Positions 57,674-64,000 of a stretch of 64,000 nt of DNA are shown in pieces (position 1 is the stretch's first letter; each line of letters opens with the position of its first letter). The translations under genes and the position numbers were made by a program. Origin of the DNA: Salinibacterium sp. (lineage in GTDB: Bacteria; Actinomycetota; Actinomycetes; Actinomycetales; Microbacteriaceae). Location: positions 1 through 64,000 of the forward strand of contig JANXVG010000072.1 in assembly GCA_025351795.1 (NCBI GenBank), read 5' to 3'. A model generated the notes under the pieces. That model made no database searches. It worked only from the letters and a program-made list of their open reading frames with translations, and was not told the origin of the DNA.

Positions 57674-58971
57674 GCTCCACACTCTCGAGCCCTGCTCTTG
57701 CGGGAGCCACAACGTCGCCAGTGCACGAAAAGGTGATCGTACGGGATTGGAAGTTCCCGGTTGCGCTCGATTTTTTTGCGCTGGTTGCGCTGATTATTGC
57801 GTTCGCTATCCCACGCGCAGGCGTAAGTGCCTTCCGGCTCTCGACCGACAGCGACGTGCTAAAGCTTGCTCCCGTTATGATGCCGACCACCAGCACCGTG
57901 ATCGTGGTGGCGATCCTGCTCACGGTGCTCGCGGTGCTGTCCCATTGGTTCGTGCTGCGAGGGAAAGTCGGGCGCACGCCGCTCTGGCTTACGGCGGTAT
58001 TCGCCATCCTGGTCCTGTTTGCTTTTCTCACCTGGGCGGCATCGGGACACACAATCCAGGTTCCCGGGCTTCTGATCGGTACCCTGACGCTGAGCGTGCC
58101 GCTCATCTTTGGCGCTCTCGGTGGCGTTATCTCCGAGCGAGTGGGTGTTGTTAACGTGGCGATCGAAGGGCAATTGCTCTTCGGTGCGTTCTCCGCCGCG
58201 ATCGTCGGTACGGTAACGCACTCGCCATTTGCCGGGCTGATTGCAGCAGTGATAGCAGGCGTTCTCGTCTCGTTTGTGCTTGCCGCGTTCTCCATCAAGT
58301 ACATCGTCGACCAAGTTATTGTCGGCGTCGTACTGAACGTACTCGTTACCGGCCTCACGAGTTTCTTCTACGCGAAGGTGCTCACGGTAGACGCCGCCAC
58401 GCTCAATTCGCCGGAGCGCTTTGCTGCAATCGATATTCCGGTGCTCTCGCAGATACCTCTCATCGGGCCCGTGCTGTTTCGGCAGACAATCATCGTCTAC
58501 GTCATGTACATCGCGATCTTTGCGGTGTGGTTCGGTCTGTTCAAGACGCGCTGGGGGCTACGGGTACGCGCGGTCGGCGAACATCCGACGGCTGCCGATA
58601 CGGTCGGTATCAACGTCAAGCGCACGCGATTCTGGACGGTCTCACTCGCGGGGGCAATCGCCGGCATCGGCGGCGCGTACTACACACTGGACGTCGTCGG
58701 GTCGTTCAACAAGGAGATGACGAACGGAGCAGGCTTCATCGCGCTTGCCGCGGTCATCTTCGGGCGCTGGGACCCGATTCGTGCGACGCTCGCGGGCCTC
58801 CTCTTCGGCTTCGCGACGAACCTGCAAAACGCACTCAGCATCATTGGTTCGCCGGTGCCGAGCGAGTTCATGTTGATGCTTCCGTACGTCGTGACGATCT
58901 TCGCGGTCGCCGGGCTCGTGGGCCGGGTTCGCGCACCAGCGGCATCCGGCAAGCCGTACATCAAGTCATGA
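57670..58971 (+). CDS. nucleoside ABC permease 2
   Basis: A 433-residue permease of the same family (NupC/YufQ-like). VISERVGVVNVAIEGQLLFGAFSA is the conserved block in the first half; ADTVGINVKRTRFWTVSLAGAIAGIGGAYY and FIALAAVIFGRWDPIRATLAGLLFG follow. GTG 57670 overlaps the preceding stop. The stop overlaps cytidine deaminase (ATGA), so import and salvage are co-expressed. Confidence 0.9.
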   Translation: MSSTLSSPALAGATTSPVHEKVIVRDWKFPVALDFFALVALIIAFAIPRAGVSAFRLSTDSDVLKLAPVMMPTTSTVIVVAILLTVLAVLSHWFVLRGKVGRTPLWLTAVFAILVLFAFLTWAASGHTIQVPGLLIGTLTLSVPLIFGALGGVISERVGVVNVAIEGQLLFGAFSAAIVGTVTHSPFAGLIAAVIAGVLVSFVLAAFSIKYIVDQVIVGVVLNVLVTGLTSFFYAKVLTVDAATLNSPERFAAIDIPVLSQIPLIGPVLFRQTIIVYVMYIAIFAVWFGLFKTRWGLRVRAVGEHPTAADTVGINVKRTRFWTVSLAGAIAGIGGAYYTLDVVGSFNKEMTNGAGFIALAAVIFGRWDPIRATLAGLLFGFATNLQNALSIIGSPVPSEFMLMLPYVVTIFAVAGLVGRVRAPAASGKPYIKS

Positions 58972-59387
58972 CGATCCTGCCGTCAATGACCGCGACCGAC
59001 TGGGACGAGCTGCGCGCGGTGGCGATCGCGGCCATGGGGCACGCCTATGTTCCGTACTCGAATTTTCCGGTCGGTGCCGCTGCAATCGTGGATGACGGCC
59101 GCGTGATCTCGGGCGCGAACGTCGAAAACGCGTCATTCGGTCTCACGCTGTGCGCCGAGTGCGCGCTCGTCTCGAGCCTGCACATGACGGGTGGCGGCAA
59201 GCTCGTCGCCTTCAGTTGCGTCGATGGGCAGGGCGCTGCGCTCATGCCGTGCGGTCGCTGTCGCCAGTTGCTCTACGAACATTCCGCCGAAGGAATGTTG
59301 TTGGATACCGTCTCGGGCATCCGCACGATCGACGAAGTGCTTCCCAATGCCTTCGGGCCACGCACCCTCGAGGAGTACCGCTCATGA
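58968..59387 (+). CDS. cdd: cytidine deaminase
   Basis: A 139-residue homotetrameric-type cytidine deaminase: YVPYSNFPVGAAAIVDDGRV, GANVENASFGLTLCAECALV with the Cys-Ala-Glu zinc/proton shuttle, and MPCGRCRQLLYEH with the other two zinc Cys. It converts cytidine and deoxycytidine to uridine and deoxyuridine. ATG 58968 overlaps the permease stop; its stop overlaps deoA. Confidence 0.95.
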   Translation: MTILPSMTATDWDELRAVAIAAMGHAYVPYSNFPVGAAAIVDDGRVISGANVENASFGLTLCAECALVSSLHMTGGGKLVAFSCVDGQGAALMPCGRCRQLLYEHSAEGMLLDTVSGIRTIDEVLPNAFGPRTLEEYRS

Positions 59388-60682
59388 GCGTCGTCGAACC
59401 ATTCGACGTCGTAGACCTCATCCGTAGCAAGCGTGATGGCGGCGCGCTCGACTCACCCGAGATCGCCTGGCTTATCGATGCATATACCCGCGGATACGTG
59501 GCCGAGGAACAGATGGCCGCGATGGCGATGGCCATTTTCCTCAACGGCATGACGCGCAGTGAGATCCGTGACCTGACGATGGCGATGATTGCCAGCGGCG
59601 ACACGATGAATTTCGACACCCTCGGCAAGCGCACGACCGACAAACACTCCACCGGTGGCGTCGGCGACAAGATCACCCTGCCGCTCACCCCGCTCGTGGC
59701 GTCGTTTGGAGTTGCGGTGCCGCAGCTGTCTGGTCGCGGCCTCGGGCACACCGGAGGCACGCTCGATAAGTTGGAAAGTATTGCGGGGTGGCGAGCATCG
59801 ATCAGCCCAGCCGAGATGCGTGCTCAGCTGGCAGACGTCGGCGCCGTTGTGTGTGCTGCAGGCTCGGGCCTTGCGCCAGCAGACGGCAAGCTCTACGCGC
59901 TCCGTGACATAACGGGTACGGTCGAGGCAATACCGCTCATCGCGAGCTCGATCATGAGCAAGAAGATTGCGGAGGGGACATCCGCTCTCGTGCTCGACGT
60001 GAAGTTCGGGTCTGGAGCGTTTCTACAAGATATTGAGCGCAGCCGCGAATTGGCCAGCACCATGGTGGCGCTCGGCACCGATGCCGGCGTCGCGACAACG
60101 GCGTTCCTCACCAATATGAATGTTCCGCTCGGCCGCGCGATCGGCAACGCGAACGAGGTTCGTGAATCGTTGGAGGTGCTTGCCGGCGGTGGTCCCACCG
60201 ATGTCGTTGAGCTTACGGTCACGTTTGCCCGGGAGATGCTGGCGCTCGTCGGCCAGACCGATGTCGATGTGGCCCCGGCGCTGCAGGATGGTCGCGCCAT
60301 GGACACCTGGCGGCGCATGATCGCCGCCCAGGGCGGAGACCCCGATGCTGCGCTACCCGTCCCGCGTGAAACCTCGACGGTGACCGCGGACCGCGACGGG
60401 GTAGTGGTCGAGCAACGTGCACTGCCGTTTGGTATTGCGGCGTGGCGCCTTGGCGCCGGTCGAGCTCGCAAGCAAGACCCGGTCGCTCATGCCGCTGGCA
60501 TCGACCTGCATGCCAAGCCCGGTGATATCGTGACGAAGGGGCAGCCCCTGTTCACGCTCAACACGGATGAGCCCGAGCGTTTTGCACGCGCACTTGAGGC
60601 GCTCGATGGGGCCTATCGAATCGGTGCGCACGGCGACGCGGTTATCGACGGCGGCCCGCTCGTGGCGGGGCGCATCGACTAG
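59384..60682 (+). CDS. deoA: thymidine phosphorylase
   Basis: A 432-residue pyrimidine nucleoside phosphorylase: DLIRSKRDGGALDSPEIAWLI, KHSTGGVGDKITLPLTPLVA (the family signature with phosphate-binding residues), SGRGLGHTGGTLDKLESI, and KLYALRDITGTVEAIPLIASS. It splits thymidine and deoxyuridine to base and sugar-1-phosphate. It is coupled to cdd upstream and meets the nucleoside hydrolase gene tail to tail with a 4-bp overlap (60679-60682). Confidence 0.94.
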   Translation: MSVVEPFDVVDLIRSKRDGGALDSPEIAWLIDAYTRGYVAEEQMAAMAMAIFLNGMTRSEIRDLTMAMIASGDTMNFDTLGKRTTDKHSTGGVGDKITLPLTPLVASFGVAVPQLSGRGLGHTGGTLDKLESIAGWRASISPAEMRAQLADVGAVVCAAGSGLAPADGKLYALRDITGTVEAIPLIASSIMSKKIAEGTSALVLDVKFGSGAFLQDIERSRELASTMVALGTDAGVATTAFLTNMNVPLGRAIGNANEVRESLEVLAGGGPTDVVELTVTFAREMLALVGQTDVDVAPALQDGRAMDTWRRMIAAQGGDPDAALPVPRETSTVTADRDGVVVEQRALPFGIAAWRLGAGRARKQDPVAHAAGIDLHAKPGDIVTKGQPLFTLNTDEPERFARALEALDGAYRIGAHGDAVIDGGPLVAGRID

Positions 60683-61626
60683 AGCTCCGGGTCACCGATT
60701 CTCTCGAGCGCATCTACCACGAGTGCCCAGAACTTCTCGTGATCGAGGTTCAGTGCGACCTGTGTGGTGCACTGCGCTGGAGCGGGTGCGCGAAAGTCGG
60801 CGACCGTCATACCGAGGGTAAGCGTGCCGGTGAGTTCGACATCCAGCGGCACCTTCACCACCTTCATCACGCTCGGGTCGATCACGTAGGCGACGGCGCA
60901 CGGGTCGTGCACAGGCGGGTGATCGAAGCCCTGCTGGTCTTTGTAGGTGTGGGCGAAAAACTCGAGCAACTCGCCGACGAAGCGTGCTGGACCAGTACCC
61001 ACGGCGGCGATCGCGGCCGCGACATCCGGAGTTGCAAGCGCCTGGTGGGTCACGTCGAGGCCGACCATGGTGAGCGGCCACGTCTCGTTGAATACGATAT
61101 GGGCGGACTCAGGGTCGATCACGATATTGAACTCACTGGTGGCGCTCCAGTTTCCCACGTGAACGCCTCCACCCATGAGCACGACCTCTTTGACGCGTGC
61201 GGCAATACGCGGTTCTTTGCGCACGGCGAGCGCGATATTCGTGAGGGCGCCGGTGGGCACCAGAGTGATGGTGCCGGGTTCGTTCTGCATAATCGTGTCG
61301 ATGATGAGGTCGACGGCGTGCCTCGGGTCGAGTTCAATTGTTGGTTCGGGTAGAACCGGTCCATCGAGCCCACTCTCGCCGTGGATACTCGCGGCCACCT
61401 CGACCTCGCGCACGAGCGGACGGTGGGCCCCTCTCGCGAAGGGCACGCCGGTGATGCCGGCGACTCGTGCGACGGCGAGCGCGTTGCGTGTGACCTTCTC
61501 AATTGTCTGGTTGCCCATCACGGTCGTCACGGCAACGAGGTCGATGGCTGGGCTTCCGTATGCCAGCAGCATGGCGACAGCATCGTCATGGCCGGGGTCG
61601 CAGTCGAGGATGATCTTCGTGGGCAC
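60679..61626 (-). CDS. nucleoside hydrolase (IunH/Rih type)
   Basis: A 315-residue hydrolase. The calcium-binding motif is KIILDCDPGHDDAVAML; NIVIDPESAHIVF and VHDPCAVAYVIDPSV are other family blocks with substrate-binding Asn and the final Asp. It cleaves the N-glycosidic bond of ribonucleosides. GTG 61626 gives VPTKIILDCDPG; no ribosome binding site is seen, so it may be leaderless. It is divergent from the SAH-hydrolase-like gene and shares a 48-bp AT-rich control region. Confidence 0.9.
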   Translation of the reverse strand: MPTKIILDCDPGHDDAVAMLLAYGSPAIDLVAVTTVMGNQTIEKVTRNALAVARVAGITGVPFARGAHRPLVREVEVAASIHGESGLDGPVLPEPTIELDPRHAVDLIIDTIMQNEPGTITLVPTGALTNIALAVRKEPRIAARVKEVVLMGGGVHVGNWSATSEFNIVIDPESAHIVFNETWPLTMVGLDVTHQALATPDVAAAIAAVGTGPARFVGELLEFFAHTYKDQQGFDHPPVHDPCAVAYVIDPSVMKVVKVPLDVELTGTLTLGMTVADFRAPAPAQCTTQVALNLDHEKFWALVVDALERIGDPEL

Positions 61627-61633
61627 AAAAAAA

Positions 61634-61661
61634 TCATATATGAAAGTGACCCTCGCATATG
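61634..61661. promoter_or_regulatory. divergent operator candidate TCATATATGA / CATATG
   Basis: In the 48 bp between two divergent genes lie the palindrome TCATATATGA (61634-61643) and the palindrome CATATG (61656-61661), the two sharing CATAT(AT)GAAA and spaced about two helical turns apart. They may be binding sites of the IclR regulator encoded at 62847. Confidence 0.45.
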
Positions 61662-61674
61662 AAATACTTCGGAG

Positions 61675-62844
61675 ATGGATGACCTTGTCACGCGTGGTAC
61701 CGCTCGTACCGAATGGATCCGCTCGCGCATGCCTCTCCTGAGAGCTGCGCGCGCCGAATTCGCTGTCAGTGGGCCATTCGTCGGTCGGCGTATTGGCATG
61801 TCGCTGCACATCGAGCCGAAGACCGCTGTGCTCCTTGAGGTTCTCGCCGCCGGTGGTGCCGAAATCGTCGCGACCGGCAACCATGGCTCCACGCAGGATG
61901 ACATCGTTGCCTTCCTGCGATCGCAGGGCATGACAGTGTTCGGGTCGCGCGATGACACGCTCGACATGCACTACGCAAACGTTGCGAGCGTGCTCGAGGC
62001 CGCCCCCGACATCCTGCTCGACAACGGCGGCGATCTCGTCGCGGGCGTGATCGCGAGCGGAGCGTCCGTGATTGGCGGCACCGAAGAGACCACATCGGGC
62101 GGTAACCGCTTGCGCGGAGAACTGGCCGGTCGCGTTCCGTTCCCGGTGATCGTGATCAACGACAGCATGCTCAAGGCGATCGGCGAGAATCGTCATGCCG
62201 TGGGGCAGTCGGTGGTCGAAAGCATCATGCGCATCACCAACCTCATGATTCCAGGCCGCCGCTTTGTGGTTGCCGGGTATGGCTGGTGCGGCCGCGGGAT
62301 CGCGCAATACCTTCGCGCGTTCGGCGGCAAAGTAGCCGTTGCCGAGATCGATGAGCTGAAGGCATTCGAGGCCGCGATGGACGGATACCGTGTCGATGAT
62401 ATCGGCAACCTCGCCGAGTGGGGCGAGGTATTTATCACGGCGACGGGACAGCCTGACGTCCTAACCTCGACCGTGTTCGACCGGTTGCAGAATGGGGCGG
62501 TTCTCGCGAATGCTGGCCATTTCCCCTGGGAGATCGATGTCGCGGCGCTTAAAGCGACGGCGACGGGCGTGGCTCAGCTTGATAGCGCTATCGAACGCAT
62601 CGATCTAGCAGACGGTCGCCAGCTGATCCTCCTCGCCGGGGGTCGCATGATGAACCTCGCCGGGCGTGAACCGAAGGGCAACTCGCTTGAGTCGATGGAC
62701 CTGGGGTTTCTGCTGCAGTCGCTGTCGCTCGAACGCATCGCCACCTCGTTCGCGAGTTTGCCGCCCGGTGCCCAATCGGTCCCGGATGACATCGACCGCG
62801 AGATCGCGCGTCGAATGGTGCGCGCGATGGCCGCGCACCGCTAA
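61675..62844 (+). CDS. short S-adenosylhomocysteine hydrolase-like protein
   Basis: A 389-residue protein of the SAH hydrolase fold. Family counterparts are visible: SLHIEPKTAVLLEVL with the substrate His, GNHGSTQDD, DILLDNGGDLV, GGTEETTSGGNRL with the catalytic Glu, INDSMLKAIGENRH with the Lys but Glu in place of the usual Asp, the NAD loop VVAGYGWCGRGIAQYL and NAGHFPWEID with a second His. It is about 80-100 residues shorter than typical enzymes and lacks the C-terminal K-x-x-x-Y tail that contacts NAD of the partner subunit. Possible substrates are SAH, S-inosylhomocysteine or a related thioether nucleoside. The start at 61675 is preceded directly by GGAG, too close for a standard site. 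Confidence 0.78.
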   Translation: MDDLVTRGTARTEWIRSRMPLLRAARAEFAVSGPFVGRRIGMSLHIEPKTAVLLEVLAAGGAEIVATGNHGSTQDDIVAFLRSQGMTVFGSRDDTLDMHYANVASVLEAAPDILLDNGGDLVAGVIASGASVIGGTEETTSGGNRLRGELAGRVPFPVIVINDSMLKAIGENRHAVGQSVVESIMRITNLMIPGRRFVVAGYGWCGRGIAQYLRAFGGKVAVAEIDELKAFEAAMDGYRVDDIGNLAEWGEVFITATGQPDVLTSTVFDRLQNGAVLANAGHFPWEIDVAALKATATGVAQLDSAIERIDLADGRQLILLAGGRMMNLAGREPKGNSLESMDLGFLLQSLSLERIATSFASLPPGAQSVPDDIDREIARRMVRAMAAHR

Positions 62845-62846
62845 GC

Positions 62847-63563
62847 ATGACTGAACCAACCCCTGACTACTCGGTTCCTGCGCTCGATAAAGCACTCGAT
62901 ATTCTTGAGCTACTGGCGTCAGAGGCGGGCGGGCTCTCGCAGCTCGAGGTCGCTGATGCCGTTGGCCGCAGTACGAGCCAAATCTTCCGGGTGCTGGCCA
63001 CCCTGGAGCGACGCGGCTACCTCTACCGAGATCGGCAGTCTGGGTTGTACTCGCTGTCGACCGCGATGTTCGACCTCGCGCATCGGCATCCGCCGCTCCG
63101 TGGGCTCGTGCAACTCGCCTTGGGGCCTATGCGCGATCTATCGGCGATCATCGCGCAATCGTGCAATTTGAGTGTCCTCGATGCTGACCGGGTGCGGGTA
63201 GTCGCGCAGGTCGAGTCGCCCGCCGACTTCGGCTATCGGGTTCGAGTAGGAGCGACCTTTTCGGTCGAGACGACAGCGACCGGCGCGGTGCTCGCAAGTG
63301 GTGCGGCGAGTGACGTGCGCCAGTGGGCCAGCGTGTCGTCGCCCGCGGGGCTCTCCGCTGCTGGCTATCTGTCGAGAGCTGACCCGATGCAGCCCGGCAT
63401 CACGGACGTCGTCGTGCCGATCGTGGGTCGAGCTGGCACGACCGCCGCCGCTCTCACCGTGCCCTACATTGCCACGACCGTCAGCGCAGTCGACCTGAAT
63501 AGTGTGATTGCGGCGGCAGTAGCAACCGGTCAGGTGATTTCTGAACGATTGCAGGGAACCTGA
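62847..63563 (+). CDS. IclR-family regulator
   Basis: A 238-residue regulator. The winged helix (about 10-70) reads LDKALDILELLASEAGGLSQLEVADAVGRSTSQIFRVLATLERRGYL; the C-terminal ligand-binding domain includes CNLSVLDADRVRVVAQVESPADFGYRVRVG. It follows the SAH-hydrolase-like gene by two bases and precedes adenosine deaminase. It probably senses a nucleoside-derived ligand and controls this cluster. Confidence 0.88.
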   Translation: MTEPTPDYSVPALDKALDILELLASEAGGLSQLEVADAVGRSTSQIFRVLATLERRGYLYRDRQSGLYSLSTAMFDLAHRHPPLRGLVQLALGPMRDLSAIIAQSCNLSVLDADRVRVVAQVESPADFGYRVRVGATFSVETTATGAVLASGAASDVRQWASVSSPAGLSAAGYLSRADPMQPGITDVVVPIVGRAGTTAAALTVPYIATTVSAVDLNSVIAAAVATGQVISERLQGT

Positions 63564-63589
63564 GCATCAGCGACCGATAGATTTGTCGC

Positions 63590-64000
63590 ATGAATACCCC
63601 CCAGGACGACTACCTCATGCCCGACGGCGGCGCGAGCATTACTGCCCTTCCCAAAATTTCGCTGCACGATCACCTTGATGGTGGCCTGCGCCCCCAGACG
63701 ATTATTGAGCTTGCCGACGAAATCGGTCTGCAGATTCCGGCAACGGATGCCGCTGCTCTCGGTGACTGGTTTGCCGACAAGTCAGACAGCGGCTCTCTCG
63801 TCGAATATCTCAAAACTTTCGATGTGACCATCGCCGTCATGCAGACCGAGGCCGGACTCGCCAGAGTAGCTCGCGAATTCGTGCTCGACCTTGCTGCTGA
63901 CGGCGTGATCTACGGCGAGATTCGCTGGGCCCCCGAGCAGCACCTCACTCGTGGGCTCACGCTCGACCAAGTGGTCGAGGCGGTGCAGGCAGGTCTCGAG
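63590..64000 (+). CDS. add: adenosine deaminase, N-terminal part (cut by window end)
   Basis: 137 codons run open to the edge. ITALPKISLHDHLDGGLRPQTI is the adenosine deaminase start with the metal-binding H-x-H and the LDG-x-x-R-P substrate loop; YLKTFDVTIAVMQTEAGLARVA and YGEIRWAPEQH match the next conserved helices and strand. It converts adenosine to inosine. It follows the IclR gene by 26 bases and is likely in one operon with it and the SAH-hydrolase-like gene. Confidence 0.92.
   Translation, partial: MNTPQDDYLMPDGGASITALPKISLHDHLDGGLRPQTIIELADEIGLQIPATDAAALGDWFADKSDSGSLVEYLKTFDVTIAVMQTEAGLARVAREFVLDLAADGVIYGEIRWAPEQHLTRGLTLDQVVEAVQAGLE

Overview
The window reads as chromosome of a high-GC Gram-positive actinobacterium, most likely a member of the Microbacteriaceae. 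The grounds are many GTG/TTG starts with 1-4 bp gene overlaps, an actinobacterial tad pilus locus with a DUF4244 protein, a 6C RNA, a PASTA-bearing penicillin-binding protein, sdhCDAB order and secreted TAP-type hydrolases. This is an inference from gene content; no rRNA is present.

Layout. 1-1079: frameshifted tail of an IS5-type transposase joined to a 5'-truncated S66 peptidase gene. 1218-4500: MFS exporter/ArsR pair and a tyrosine phosphatase. 4893-8587: a tight run of histidine kinase, degenerate kinase-like protein, NarL-type regulator and thymidine kinase. 8630-12935: tRNA-Pro, metallophosphoesterase, class A PBP, DUF4177 and RidA proteins. 13110-13997: AbiEi/DUF559 gene between two short palindrome-ended elements. 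14260-16245: acetyl-CoA synthetase broken by one amber codon. 16436-19501: 6C RNA and tad locus. 19621-26657: topA-tmk-holB, a secreted hydrolase, TetR, tRNA-Thr. 27044-33526: CAP-like protein, Gfo/Idh/MocA oxidoreductase, PBP4, nicotinamidase, aldehyde dehydrogenase, SpoU methyltransferase. 33581-38326: another palindrome-ended element, an ABC exporter and a DrrAB-type exporter. 38335-42120: rib operon under an FMN riboswitch. 42441-43328: second AbiEi/DUF559 gene, again between two palindrome-ended elements. 43570-53404: acetyltransferase, trpS, exonuclease III, YihY, sdhCDAB, mannosyltransferase and GDP-mannose synthesis. 53576-64000: nucleoside ABC importer plus cdd, deoA, nucleoside hydrolase, SAH-hydrolase-like protein, IclR and the start of adenosine deaminase.

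How genes work together. The last 10 kb is a nucleoside uptake and salvage island: substrate protein, ATPase and two permeases feed cytidine deaminase and thymidine phosphorylase, while the SAH-hydrolase-like enzyme, adenosine deaminase and nucleoside hydrolase could form one route from S-adenosylhomocysteine to free base, probably under IclR control. The rib operon holds a complete set of riboflavin pathway enzymes.

Most unusual observation: both AbiEi/DUF559 proteins (predicted winged helix plus Vsr-like nuclease) are bracketed by 80-95 bp elements ending in inverted repeats. The terminal sequence is shared within a pair (GCTTTTCCGGA for one gene, AACTCATG for the other) and differs between pairs. 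A fifth element of the same build (33581-33664) stands alone. This resembles the link between RAYT transposases and REP palindromes, and is the best candidate here for an undescribed system.
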